Shown: positions 43,889-52,037, numbered from the stretch's first letter. The stretch is DNA of 64,000 bases from Methylocystis sp. H62 (GCF_015709515.1 NZ_JADNQZ010000055.1:67650-131649); one strand, 5' to 3'. The notes: a model not told the origin generated them from the letters alone. Translations and numbers: made by a program.

Positions 43889-44899
43889 TCACAATTGTCC
43901 GTCATTCAGTTCGCCGATTTCGAACGTGTCCAAAAGCCGTTCCAGCTTCGATTTGATCTGCGGCCACATCGGCATGAATATTCGCGGGAAGTCGGCCTCA
44001 ATCCGGGCGTCGAGGCGCGCACAGCGAAAAAACATCTGGCATTCTGGGCGACGATCCCATCCCGAATCTTCCGTGTGATCCTTGATTTCTTCCGCCTGAC
44101 ACTCGAACCATAGATCGATCGGTTTTCTGTCGACATAAAAGAAATCGACGGCCTCACCCCCACCGACCTCGGTCTTGTAGCGGCTCATATCTCCGATGAC
44201 GCCGACGCGCTTCAAATTGAACTTGTCCGGCTTCGGACCAACCGTCAGATGACTGGACTTCAAAAGCACGTACTCCGGATCAAGTGAAATCCGCTTTGTG
44301 TCATAGAAATTTTTTTCAATTACTCGAACCTTTTCAGCCTCCTTACCCTGAACTTTTGCTTGGGATCTCACGCTCACAACCATCTTTGTTGTATCGAGCC
44401 CTCGACGTCGGATGTGTCGATCGGTCGGTTGTAGGACCGTGAAATCCGGCAGATCGACGCCGATGCTGAATCCATGTACATAGACGTCCCGATAGTTCGG
44501 ATCTGGATATCCGCGCCCCAAGGCGGGCACGCACCCGACATCGGCCCATGTCACATATTCAGCCGGCACACGCAGGCGGACGCGCCAGCCCGGCGGGTCC
44601 ATCAACCAGCGCAGTTCGAGAAAACGACGCCCATCCGGATCATTGACGAAGCGTTCGTTAGGGACGCAGTCGGTCTTCTCGGTTTTCACCGCGAAGACAT
44701 TGCCGCCGATATGGTTCGCCACCCAAAAAAACGCAGCGACGATTGCGAGAGGGCCAATAAGCCAGCCCGCAAACTGATGAATCGAAATGCCGGAAAGTAG
44801 TGATGTGAACGGAGCGGAGCGGATGCGACTCCCCGCGAAAAAGCTGGCAAAGGCGGATAGGCTCATGTGAAGCCCGCGCGGGCGACTATCGCCGCTCAT
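43889..44899 (-). CDS. Uncharacterised membrane-anchored protein
   Basis: This 336-residue protein has an N-terminal hydrophobic region (FAGWLIGPLAIVAAFFWVAN, about residues 42-61) and a long soluble domain of about 270 residues (WLMDPPGWRVRLRVPAEYVT, DVYVHGFSIGVDLPDFTVL). I do not recognise the domain. ATG 44899 is chosen because GGAG lies 6 bases upstream; the frame stays open to 44983. It lies near an Imm11-like gene and between dispersed repeats. Inner-membrane anchored with a periplasmic domain is the most likely topology. Confidence 0.7.
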   Translation of the reverse strand: MSGDSRPRGLHMSLSAFASFFAGSRIRSAPFTSLLSGISIHQFAGWLIGPLAIVAAFFWVANHIGGNVFAVKTEKTDCVPNERFVNDPDGRRFLELRWLMDPPGWRVRLRVPAEYVTWADVGCVPALGRGYPDPNYRDVYVHGFSIGVDLPDFTVLQPTDRHIRRRGLDTTKMVVSVRSQAKVQGKEAEKVRVIEKNFYDTKRISLDPEYVLLKSSHLTVGPKPDKFNLKRVGVIGDMSRYKTEVGGGEAVDFFYVDRKPIDLWFECQAEEIKDHTEDSGWDRRPECQMFFRCARLDARIEADFPRIFMPMWPQIKSKLERLLDTFEIGELNDGQL

Positions 44900-45012
44900 G
44901 GTTTGCTCCGGCGAAATGGTGCAGTCGTTGTCAATGCGCTTCACAGCCTGCCGCCTCTTGAGAGGCGATGAGATATCGCCCAATGTCGTTTCCGACGCGA
45001 CGCCTTTACGCT

Positions 45013-45117
45013 GTCATTCCCGACGCGCGAAGCGCGATCGGGAATCCAGAAAAAAACCAATCGTGCGTGGCGTCGCCTCTGGATTCCCGATCAGGCCTTC
45101 GGCCTGTCGGGAATGAC
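45013..45117. repeat. Dispersed repeat A, copy 1
   Basis: The element opens GTCATTCCCGACGCGCGAAG and closes with a right half GATTCCCGATCAGGCCTTCG then GCCTGTCGGGAATGAC, so the ends are inverted repeats (GTCATTCCCGA with TCGGGAATGAC). Near-identical copies lie at 51497, 51929 and 52121 and a worn copy at 61195. It fills most of the 250-base gap between the two minus-strand hypothetical genes. Confidence 0.85.
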
Positions 45118-45148
45118 GCCGCAATCTGACTGAAATAGACGCGTTCAC

Positions 45149-45844
45149 TTACCAATGATCGACGCCGATCTTTAGAAAATTGCCGCCCTTTATGCCCGCC
45201 TCTTTGTAGGCGTCCTTGAGAGTCTGGTCGCAAAAGATCGCTTGGCCGAAGCCGACGATGCGAAAGAGGTGAGCAGAGCCGACCGCTTCGGACTTGAGAT
45301 GGATAAAGGGATAACCGCCCGTCGACGGATATGAAGGAAAGCCATCCGGCTCGATGACGACCGTCATTTTCCTGGATTTTTCCAAGTCGATCACGTCCCA
45401 TCCGAAAAGCAGCCGGGTGACCGAACAGAGCCAATATTCCGGCCCCGCTTCTCCCGAGGACCAAACAGTGTCGCATTTGCGATAATCGCAGGCCTCCGGA
45501 TCGACGCGCTCCAGAAAGGCTTTCATCGCGGTTGTGACAAACCACAGTCCGCCGAAGTTTTCGACGTCGCGCGCCGGGCGACCAAACTTCTTGTCGAACA
45601 CAAGCAGCGGCGACTCGCGATAGTCCGGAAGGCGCCAGGGGTGACGCGGCAGCCGCGCATAACCATCCGGCCAGCCAGGCTCAGCAAGCAGCGAACCGCA
45701 TTCCTGCAACCGCGCTTCATTCGCAAGCTTGAAGAAGGGCGGCCGCACATTGAGCGCTGCGTCGAATTCGTAATATTGAGGCGCCTTGGGCTTTCGTCCG
45801 CGCATGCGCCGAGTCTCTGATGCAATTTCAGCTGCCGCCTGCAT
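45149..45844 (-). CDS. Imm11-like (DUF1629) protein
   Basis: The 231-residue protein contains GGLWFVTTAMKAFLERVDPE, close in arrangement to the Imm11/DUF1629 family signature (a conserved 'vs..f...le..d' helix), followed by a C-terminal sheet-rich part (VGSAHLFRIVGFGQAIFCDQ). Imm11 members are found as immunity proteins for secreted toxins and also as stand-alone genes. No toxin gene is adjacent, and the neighbour at 43889 is uncharacterised. The assignment rests on a limited stretch of similarity. Confidence 0.6.
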   Translation of the reverse strand: MQAAAEIASETRRMRGRKPKAPQYYEFDAALNVRPPFFKLANEARLQECGSLLAEPGWPDGYARLPRHPWRLPDYRESPLLVFDKKFGRPARDVENFGGLWFVTTAMKAFLERVDPEACDYRKCDTVWSSGEAGPEYWLCSVTRLLFGWDVIDLEKSRKMTVVIEPDGFPSYPSTGGYPFIHLKSEAVGSAHLFRIVGFGQAIFCDQTLKDAYKEAGIKGGNFLKIGVDHW

Positions 45845-45880
45845 GATGCGCCGCCGTTCCCTGAAATCTTAAGCCGCTCG

Positions 45881-45959
45881 TTCCCGCTCAGGCCTTCGGC
45901 CTGTCGAGAATGACACGATAATGTGAGTCGTCATTGCGCGCCGCAGGCGAAGCAATTCA
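45881..45959. repeat. Remnants of dispersed repeats A and D
   Basis: TTCCCGCTCAGGCCTTCGGC through GTCGAGAATGAC (45881-45914) is the right half of repeat A. GTCATTGCGCGCCGCAGGCG with AAGCAATTCA (45930-45959) is the left half of the repeat found complete at 63180. The two half-elements make up much of the 276-base gap before the arsR-like gene. Confidence 0.7.
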
Positions 45960-46073
45960 GTTGCGCCACAATAAGTCTGGATCGCTTCCGCATCGCCGCG
46001 TTCCTCGCAATATGGCGCCCGCCATCATCGAAAATCGACCAAAGCAATTGAAAAAGCGCCCACACCCCTTCAT

Positions 46074-46130
46074 TCAACCAATTGGTTGACAATCGTAGAT
46101 GAGCCGATATATTCAACCATATGGTTGAAT
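46074..46130 (+). promoter_or_regulatory. Promoter and twin operators of the ArsR/SRPBCC operon
   Basis: TTGACA (46086-46091) and TATATT (46108-46113) are 16 bases apart and form a sigma-70-type promoter. A 16-base palindrome TCAACCAATTGGTTGA (46074-46089) covers the -35 box, and a 20-base palindrome ATTCAACCATATGGTTGAAT (46111-46130) covers the -10 end, transcription start and the ATG. The shared half site TCAACCA suggests two ArsR dimers repress their own operon. Confidence 0.75.
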
Positions 46131-46486
46131 TAGAAGCGCCTCAACTCGACGCCGTCTTTCACGCGCTCGGCGACGCCACGCGCCGGCGGATGCTTCGCGA
46201 TCTCGCCAAGGGCGAACGAACCGTCGGCCAGCTTGCGGAACCTTTCGCGATGTCGCTCGCAGCCGCCTCGAAGCACGTCAAGGCGCTTGAGAATGCAGGG
46301 CTGATCCGGCGCGAAGTGCGCGGCCGCGCCCATATCTGCCGCCTCGCTCCTGGTCCGCTCGCCAGCGCCCACGAGTGGCTGAATTTCTACGCGCGCTTTT
46401 GGACAGACCGTCTGGATGCGCTCGAAGGCCTCCTCCTGACGGAGGACACACGCCGTTCCGACGCCCGCAAAGGAGACGACTCATGA
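46121..46486 (+). CDS. ArsR family transcriptional regulator
   Basis: The 121-residue regulator has a winged helix (LDAVFHALGDATRRRMLRDL and AEPFAMSLAAASKHVKALEN, with AGLIRREVRGR), typical of the metal-free ArsR subfamily paired with SRPBCC proteins. There is no obvious metal-binding ELCVCDL motif, so it probably senses an organic ligand or a redox signal through its partner. The start ATG lies inside an operator palindrome. It overlaps the SRPBCC gene by 4 bases. Confidence 0.93.
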   Translation: MVELEAPQLDAVFHALGDATRRRMLRDLAKGERTVGQLAEPFAMSLAAASKHVKALENAGLIRREVRGRAHICRLAPGPLASAHEWLNFYARFWTDRLDALEGLLLTEDTRRSDARKGDDS

Positions 46487-47016
46487 CCGATCTCGCAACG
46501 CCAAATGCTTATGGCGCGCTTACCGAGCCCGCCACCTTGACGATCGAGCGCCTTCTCCCCGGCCCCATAGAGCGTGTATGGGCCTATCTCACGGAGAGCG
46601 AACTGCGCCGCAAATGGCTGGCGGCGGGGCCGATGGAGATGAAGGTCGGCGCGCCCTTCGAGTTCCTCTGGCGCAACGACGAACTGAGTGATCCGCCTGG
46701 CCAGCGGCCGCCCGACTTTGGCGACGAGCACCGGATGCAAAGCCGCATCACCGAGGTCGATCCGCCCCGCAAGCTCGCCTTCACATGGCAAGGCAGCGGC
46801 GACGTTTCCTTCGAGCTCGAGCCCAGGGGCGATCATGTCCTGCTGACCGTGATCCATCGACGTCTGCCCGACCGCGCAACCCTGTTGAAGGTCGGAGCCG
46901 GCTGGCACATGCACCTCGACATCCTGGTCGCCCGAGCGACAGGCAAGCAGCCGGCGCCATTCTGGGAAGGCTGGAGCCAGCTGCAGAAGGAATACGACAA
47001 GCGGATGCCTGCCTGA
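46483..47016 (+). CDS. SRPBCC (AHSA1/START-like) family protein
   Basis: The 177-residue protein has the AHSA1-type START fold: ERLLPGPIERVWAYLTESEL, RRKWLAAGPMEMKVGAPFEF, then RITEVDPPRKLAFTWQG and HLDILVARATGKQPAPFWEG. These proteins bind hydrophobic ligands and are often encoded with ArsR regulators. AGGAG lies 7 bases before ATG, within the ATGA overlap with arsR. The ligand is unknown. Confidence 0.9.
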   Translation: MTDLATPNAYGALTEPATLTIERLLPGPIERVWAYLTESELRRKWLAAGPMEMKVGAPFEFLWRNDELSDPPGQRPPDFGDEHRMQSRITEVDPPRKLAFTWQGSGDVSFELEPRGDHVLLTVIHRRLPDRATLLKVGAGWHMHLDILVARATGKQPAPFWEGWSQLQKEYDKRMPA

Positions 47017-47033
47017 CGGCGCGTCTTTAGGGC

Positions 47034-47056
47034 TGGCGACCGAAAGCCGGTCGCCA
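47034..47056. terminator. Stem-loop between convergent genes
   Basis: TGGCGACCG and CGGTCGCCA form a 9-bp stem around AAAGC, midway between the convergent SRPBCC and DUF1254-like stops. No long T run follows on either strand, so it may be a bidirectional, weak terminator. Confidence 0.5.
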
Positions 47057-47075
47057 ATAAGCTGGGGAAACCGCG

Positions 47076-47678
47076 CTACCCCTGCGGCAGGTCGAAACGC
47101 TGGCAGCTGATCGCGCTCAGCCGGCTGCGCGCGCGCTCCTGATCGGAGGCGCGCTTGGCCAGGGAGCGGATCAGAATGAAGCCGCGCTTCGCCGGCGCCG
47201 TGAGCCGCACTTCCTGCGGCGGCGGCGCGTCGCCCTCATCCGCGCTCGTCAGCGCATCGATCTGGCGCGCGTCGCCGACGACGATGTCGATCTTGCCCTT
47301 GATCGCCGAGCGGTCGGTCATCGAATGATAGATGCGGCCGGCGTTGGCGTGAAAGGAAAGCCCGAGAAAATCTTCGCCGTCGACGCTCGTCTTGACCCGC
47401 AGCGGACCCTTGGCGAGATCATAGACGCAGACCGCCTCGGCGAAGGCCGGGTCCTCGAAGGGCAGCGTCTCGGCGCCGGGCGCCATCTGCGGCAGCATCA
47501 CCAGGCCTTCCGCCGGCGCGGCGCTCTTCACATAGGTTGCGAGTCGCGCCAGCGCGTCGTTGGGCGCCAGGGTCGGCATCAGCAGCACCGAAACGACATG
47601 CACGATCCCCGCGACGAGCAGCGTCGCGAACAGCCACGGCAGAAGGTCGAGATAGCGATCGGGAATGTTCAGGCGCAT
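47076..47678 (-). CDS. DUF1254-like membrane-anchored protein
   Basis: This 200-residue protein starts with a membrane segment (LDLLPWLFATLLVAGIVHVV). A domain follows with PFEDPAFAEAVCVYDLAKGP and DFLGLSFHANAGRIYHSMTD, matching the N-terminal DUF1254 family. In many genomes DUF1254 is fused to DUF1214; here the DUF1214 part is a separate gene whose stop overlaps this gene's start by 10 bases. Function is unknown, and the pair lies behind a penicillin-binding protein gene. Confidence 0.75.
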   Translation of the reverse strand: MRLNIPDRYLDLLPWLFATLLVAGIVHVVSVLLMPTLAPNDALARLATYVKSAAPAEGLVMLPQMAPGAETLPFEDPAFAEAVCVYDLAKGPLRVKTSVDGEDFLGLSFHANAGRIYHSMTDRSAIKGKIDIVVGDARQIDALTSADEGDAPPPQEVRLTAPAKRGFILIRSLAKRASDQERARSRLSAISCQRFDLPQG

Positions 47679-48259
47679 CCGAGTTTCACGATTTTAGGAA
47701 AGGAATTTGGATCTGGAGCCGACTCGATGTCGAGCGGCGTATCATAGAGCCGCAGCATGACGACGAAGCCTTTCGACTCTCCCGGCGACAGCCAATTGCC
47801 GGGTCGCGCCTCGCGCGCCACGTCGATCTCGAAGGCGCCGCCCTCCTTGCGCAGAACGTCGACCGAGGAATAGCCGTAGCGCTCGGTGGGATTGGCGAGC
47901 AGCCTACCGTCGGGACTCGCCAGCGCGATCGTCCAGAAGCGCGCCGCCGGCAAGGGATCGACAATGCGATATTCGCAGTCGGCGCTGAGCGGCGCGCCAT
48001 TGGTGTCGGCGCGGGCGATGAAGGCCAGTCCCTGATCGCGGCCGAGCGGCGCTTCTCCAGAACGCGAGATGACCGCCCGCGCATAAGGGTCGATGTCGGC
48101 GCCGCCGATATGCGGCCAGGCCTTCCAGGGGCCGGCGCGCAGAGAATTGAAGCCATAGCCGGCGTTGAGCGACAGGACGGTCGCAAACAGGCCGATGCCG
48201 ACGCCGGCGAGCATCGCCGAGCCGGCGCGCAGATAATTTGCGTAGGGCTTGAGGTCCAA
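47669..48259 (-). CDS. DUF1214-like membrane-anchored protein
   Basis: The 196-residue protein has an N-terminal membrane segment (LRAGSAMLAGVGIGLFATVL) and a beta-rich DUF1214 domain (FWTIALASPDGRLLANPTER, GNWLSPGESKGFVVMLRLYD, PPDIE-type end with DTPLDIESAPDPNSFPKI). TTG 48259 is the start, supported by GGGAG 7 bases upstream; the frame is open further but only into the PBP gene. It starts 16 bases after the PBP stop. Confidence 0.8.
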   Translation of the reverse strand: MDLKPYANYLRAGSAMLAGVGIGLFATVLSLNAGYGFNSLRAGPWKAWPHIGGADIDPYARAVISRSGEAPLGRDQGLAFIARADTNGAPLSADCEYRIVDPLPAARFWTIALASPDGRLLANPTERYGYSSVDVLRKEGGAFEIDVAREARPGNWLSPGESKGFVVMLRLYDTPLDIESAPDPNSFPKIVKLGCA

Positions 48260-48275
48260 GGGTGCGCTCCCGCCG

Positions 48276-50513
48276 CTAACGGATGACGCCGACGGCCGCG
48301 CCGCCGGCGCGCTGCGCCTCGCGCCGCACAGCGTCGGATGCGGCGGGTTCAGGCGCCTCGAGCGCGCTCTGCTTGTCGCCGCCGACCGCCTTGATCTTCG
48401 TTTGAAGCGATTCCAGCGCCTGCATCGCGCCCTTGGACAGGGTCGCGGGACGCTGCGGCGCGCCAAGTTCGAGCGGCTTGACGACATTGGCGTTCACCGC
48501 GGCTGTCGCGCCCTTGGGATCCGGCTTCAAGCCGACGATGGGCTTGAGGATCGCGCCCTGATGCGCATAGGCCATGATGTCGTGCCAGGTGCCTGCCGGC
48601 AGCGTGCCGCCGGTCATGTTGTTCATCGGGGCGTTGTCGTCATTGCCGTACCAGACGCAGCCGCCCATCGTTCCGGAATAGCCGCAGAACCAGGCGTCCT
48701 TATAGCCATTTGTGGTGCCGGTCTTGCCGATCACGTCGATGCCCTCGCCGAGCTGCGCGCGCTTGCCGGTGCCTTCCTCGACGACCTTCTTCATCATGCC
48801 GGCGAGTTCGACGACCTTGTCGAGCGGCACCGCCTGCGCTTGCGGCGGCGCGTCGCGGTCGTGGCGATAGAGCAGATCGCCCTGCCGATTGCGGATCTCG
48901 ACGGCGGCGTAAGGCGTGACCTTTTTGCCGCCGTTGACGAAAGCCCCATAGCCCGCCGAATGTTCGAGCAGGATCACGTCGCTCTGTCCGACCGGAAGCG
49001 AAGGCGTGTCTTCCAGCGGCGTGGTGATGCCGAGCCGCCGGCAGGTTTCAATGATTTTGGCGCGGCCGATGCGTGAATCGCCCTTGCCGATCGCCTGCGA
49101 CAGTTGAATGGCGACCGTGTTCAAGGATTTCGCCAGCGCCATGGCGAGCGGCATGGAGCCGGCATAGCCGCCGCTGTAATTATGGACGCAGTAATTGCCG
49201 ATGCAGGTCGGCCGGTCGGTGACGATAGTCGTCGGCTTGAAACGGCCGGTCATCAGCGCCGTGAGATAGACGTAGGGCTTGAAGGAAGAGCCCGGCTGGC
49301 GTGCGGCGTCGGTCGCGCGATTGAACTGGCTTGCGCCATAATCCCGTCCGCCGACGATGGCGCGCACGGCGCCGTCCGGCTCCATCACAACCGCGGCGCT
49401 CTGCTTGACATGGAAGCTGCGGCCCTGCTCGCGCAAATTGGTTTCGATAACGTCTTCGGCGCGCTTCTGGACGTTGGAATCGAGCGTGGTGCGCACGCTG
49501 AGCACGCGATTGTCGCCGAGCTTGCCTTCCTGCGCGAACTTGCGGATTTCGCCATAGGCGTAATCGAGATACCAGTCGGGGCTCGTCTCGCGGGCGCGGT
49601 CGATCGGCGTCGCCGGACTGCGCTGCGCCGCGATGATCTGGCTATCGGTCATGAAGCCGGAGTCGACAAGATTGTTCAAGACGTCATTGGCGCGCGCGCG
49701 CGCCGCCGGCAGATTGACGTGCGGGGCATATTTCGTCGGCGCCTTGAACAGGCCCGCGAGCATCGCCGCCTCGGAGAGCGTGACGTCTTTGACCGACTTG
49801 CCGAAATAGAATTCGGCCGCCGCCTGAATGCCGAAGGCGCCGCCGCCCATATAGACGCGATCGAGATAAAGCTTGAGGATTTCGCGCTTGGTCAGATGGT
49901 GCTCGAGCCACAGCGCCAGAAACGCCTCATTGATCTTGCGGGTGATGGTGCGCTCATTCGACAGGAAAAGATTCTTGGCGAGCTGCTGGCTGATGGAGGA
50001 GCCGCCCTGCACCACGCCCGATGACCGCGCATTGACGGTGAGCGCCCGCAGCGTGCCGATCACGTCGATGCCGAAATGTTCGTAGAAGCGGCGGTCTTCC
50101 GTCGCCAGCACCGCCTTGATAAGATAATCAGGATATTGATCGAGCGGCACGGCGTCGTCATGTTTGATGCCGCGCTGGCCGACTTCCGCGCCATAGCGAT
50201 CGAGGAAGGTGACGGCGAGGTCGGTCTGCTTGAGCCAGTTCTCGTCGCTGGTCATCTGGAAGGCCGAGGACGCGAGCGCCATGGCGACGATGCCGGCGCC
50301 CAGGCCAAGCGTCAGCGCCTCGCAAGAGAGCTCCACGCCGACCCGGGCAAGGCCCGAGACATGGAACCGTTCCATGAAGGTCGAAAAATCCTCATAGATC
50401 TCGCGGGCGCGCCGTCCGCTCTGATACATGGCGGAATCGATGCGCGCATCGATCGCGAGCAGGATGCGCCGCAAGCGCTTGGCGAAAGCAGAAGCCTGGA
50501 AACGCTCCAACAC
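48276..50513 (-). CDS. Class A penicillin-binding protein (transglycosylase/transpeptidase)
   Basis: The 745-residue bifunctional PBP has a membrane segment near residues 70-90 (LGLGAGIVAMALASSAF). A GT51 transglycosylase domain follows with catalytic Glu in LATEDRRFYEHFGID and the motif GGSSISQQLAKNLFLS. The transpeptidase has SSFK (PGSSFKPYVYLTAL), SLN (AKSLNTVAIQL) and KTGTTN. It polymerises and cross-links peptidoglycan. Downstream lie the two DUF1214/DUF1254 genes in the same direction, so they may be co-transcribed. Confidence 0.94.
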   Translation of the reverse strand: MLERFQASAFAKRLRRILLAIDARIDSAMYQSGRRAREIYEDFSTFMERFHVSGLARVGVELSCEALTLGLGAGIVAMALASSAFQMTSDENWLKQTDLAVTFLDRYGAEVGQRGIKHDDAVPLDQYPDYLIKAVLATEDRRFYEHFGIDVIGTLRALTVNARSSGVVQGGSSISQQLAKNLFLSNERTITRKINEAFLALWLEHHLTKREILKLYLDRVYMGGGAFGIQAAAEFYFGKSVKDVTLSEAAMLAGLFKAPTKYAPHVNLPAARARANDVLNNLVDSGFMTDSQIIAAQRSPATPIDRARETSPDWYLDYAYGEIRKFAQEGKLGDNRVLSVRTTLDSNVQKRAEDVIETNLREQGRSFHVKQSAAVVMEPDGAVRAIVGGRDYGASQFNRATDAARQPGSSFKPYVYLTALMTGRFKPTTIVTDRPTCIGNYCVHNYSGGYAGSMPLAMALAKSLNTVAIQLSQAIGKGDSRIGRAKIIETCRRLGITTPLEDTPSLPVGQSDVILLEHSAGYGAFVNGGKKVTPYAAVEIRNRQGDLLYRHDRDAPPQAQAVPLDKVVELAGMMKKVVEEGTGKRAQLGEGIDVIGKTGTTNGYKDAWFCGYSGTMGGCVWYGNDDNAPMNNMTGGTLPAGTWHDIMAYAHQGAILKPIVGLKPDPKGATAAVNANVVKPLELGAPQRPATLSKGAMQALESLQTKIKAVGGDKQSALEAPEPAASDAVRREAQRAGGAAVGVIR

Positions 50514-50654
50514 AGCTCAAATGCCTCCCGCGGCCGGCAAAACTTACCGGCGCTGCTTGGACTTTAACACTTTTTAAACCATCTTGACGACAGTCCGCGC
50601 GACCCACACTGCGTTATGGTTTCTGTCGCGCAAAGCGCAAGTCGAAAGAGAAGG

Positions 50655-51251
50655 ATGGCGTTAAAAAAAGGCGAAAATGCCCCAGATCACGCTGCAGGCG
50701 GCTGGAGCCGCGCGAATCCGGAGAACGGGACGGGGTTCAAAAGCGTCGAGCGCGCGCGGCGCGCCCTCCCGGTCGAGGCCGCGCCGACCGAGACGCCGTT
50801 CTGGGAAAAGCCGCTTTCGGCCTTGACCCGCGACGAGTGGGAGCAGCTGTGCGACGGCTGCGGCCGCTGCTGCCTGGTGAAGCTTGAAGACGAGGACACG
50901 GGCGCGATTCACCACACGAGCGTCGCCTGCAAATTGCTCGACCAGCAGAGCTGCCGCTGCGGCGACTATCCGCGGCGACGCCGCTATGTGCCGGACTGCG
51001 TGCGGCTCACGCTGGAAAAGCTAGTGGGCATTCCCTGGCTGCCGCCGACCTGCGCCTATGTGCTGCGCCATCAGGGCAAGCCGCTGCCGCCCTGGCATCC
51101 GCTGATCTCCGGCGATCCTGAAAGCGTCTCTCGCGCCGGCGTGTCGGCGCGCGGCCGGATCGAGGCCGGCGAGGACGACGTCGAAACCGACGATCTGCCG
51201 GACTTCATCCGGCTGTGGCCGAAGCGCTGGCCGAAGAAGGCGCGGTGGTGA
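50655..51251 (+). CDS. YcgN-like (UPF0260) cysteine cluster protein
   Basis: The protein (198 residues from ATG 50655) has the cysteine cluster of UPF0260: EQLCDGCGRCCLVKLEDEDT, SVACKLLDQQSCRCGDYPRR and PPTCAYVLRHQGKPLPPWHP. Such CxxCxxCC proteins may bind an iron-sulfur cluster or zinc. The start is uncertain: ATG 50655 directly follows AAGG, while ATG 50616 in frame has no RBS. It is divergent from the PBP gene. Confidence 0.88.
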   Translation: MALKKGENAPDHAAGGWSRANPENGTGFKSVERARRALPVEAAPTETPFWEKPLSALTRDEWEQLCDGCGRCCLVKLEDEDTGAIHHTSVACKLLDQQSCRCGDYPRRRRYVPDCVRLTLEKLVGIPWLPPTCAYVLRHQGKPLPPWHPLISGDPESVSRAGVSARGRIEAGEDDVETDDLPDFIRLWPKRWPKKARW

Positions 51252-51290
51252 CGAGCGTCTGAGATTTTTCTTTATGTAGGTATTTATTCC

Positions 51291-51317
51291 TTGACAGCCG
51301 GACGATGGTCCTATAGA
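51291..51317 (+). promoter_or_regulatory. Sigma-70-type promoter of a candidate small RNA
   Basis: TTGACA (51291-51296) and TATAGA (51312-51317) are 15 bases apart, near consensus. The following 140 bases contain no gene and end in an intrinsic terminator, so a short non-coding transcript is expected. Confidence 0.6.
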
Positions 51318-51322
51318 AAAGC

Positions 51323-51458
51323 GCCATGCTCCAAAATTGCGCTTGAGCGGCGCGAACGAGTTTACCGGCGCGGCGTCCTCTCCTCCCGTTCCCCCGCGCC
51401 CGCCTGATCCCCTCGCGCTTCGAGCCGCCTTGCGTCTTGAGCCGAGGGGATTTTTTTT
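51323..51458 (+). ncRNA. Candidate small RNA with anti-Shine-Dalgarno motif
   Basis: A strong promoter, about 135 bases and a T8-tailed terminator (stem ATCCCCTCG at 51407-51415 with CGAGGGGAT at 51443-51451, T run 51451-51458) define a short transcription unit. The middle holds CCTCTCCTCCC (51377-51387), complementary to ribosome-binding sites, as in several Hfq-bound trans-acting RNAs of alphaproteobacteria. A six-codon frame (MLQNCA) lies near the 5' end and could make it a dual-function RNA. I do not recognise a named family. Confidence 0.55.
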
Positions 51459-51496
51459 GGAGCGTTGTTGAAAACTGACTCCTCAGACTCCCGGCT

Positions 51497-51601
51497 GTCA
51501 TTCCCGACGCGCGGAGCGCGATCGGGAATCCAGGGGCGACATCAGACACGCTCATTGTGACTCTGGATTCCCGATCAGGCCTGCGGCCTGTCGGGAATGA
51601 C
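51497..51601. repeat. Dispersed repeat A, copy 2
   Basis: Opens GTCATTCCCGACGCGCGGAG and closes GGCCTGTCGGGAATGAC, nearly identical in both halves to the copy at 45013. It lies 11 bases beyond the end of the GIY-YIG pseudogene. Confidence 0.88.
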
Positions 51602-51612
51602 ACGCGAAATGA

Positions 51613-51908
51613 TCAGTTGTTGAGGTCGAAGTAGAGGTCTCGCCATGTCGGATTGACCGTCTCGATCAATGCGAGCTTCCTGCGTCGCTCCCATTTTTTC
51701 AACTGCTTTTCTCGCGCGCAATCGCTTCGTTCACGTCATTGTATGTTTCATACCAAACGAGCATGTCGACCTTGTGTCGCGACGTGAAGCCTCGGACCTG
51801 TTTCGACTTATGCTCGTAAATTCACCGGGCCAGATCATTGGTCACGCCGACATAAAGAATGCCATTTCGCGCACTCGCGAGCATATAGACGGAATAGTTC
51901 TTCTCCAT
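51613..51908 (-). pseudogene. GIY-YIG nuclease family protein, inactivated
   Basis: Read on the minus strand from ATG 51908, the frame gives MEKNYSVYMLASARNGILYV and GVTNDLAR, the GIY-YIG signature (Y-x-Y.. and G-x-T). A TGA interrupts the frame where RR-I-Y-E-H is expected (CGA to TGA change). A second fault is a frame shift at the A run near 51690, after which EKQLKKWERRRKLALIETVN and PTWRDLYFDLNN continue to TGA. The intact protein would be about 98 residues, usual for the short UPF0213-like GIY-YIG group. Two lesions make it a clear pseudogene. Repeat A copies lie on both sides. Confidence 0.85.
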
Positions 51909-51928
51909 CGTCGATGCTTCCAACGACT

Positions 51929-52037
51929 GTCATTCCCGACGCTTCGCTTCAGCGAAGCGATCGGGAATCCAGAAAAGCCAATCGTTCACGTCGTTGCTCT
52001 GGATTCCCGATCAGGCCTTCGGCCTGTCGGGAATGAC
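51929..52037. repeat. Dispersed repeat A, copy 3
   Basis: Opens GTCATTCCCGACGCTTCGCT and closes GGCCTTCGGCCTGTCGGGAA then TGAC. The left stem-loop is slightly longer here (CTTCGCTTCAGCGAAGCG). It lies just upstream of the GIY-YIG pseudogene start. Confidence 0.88.
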
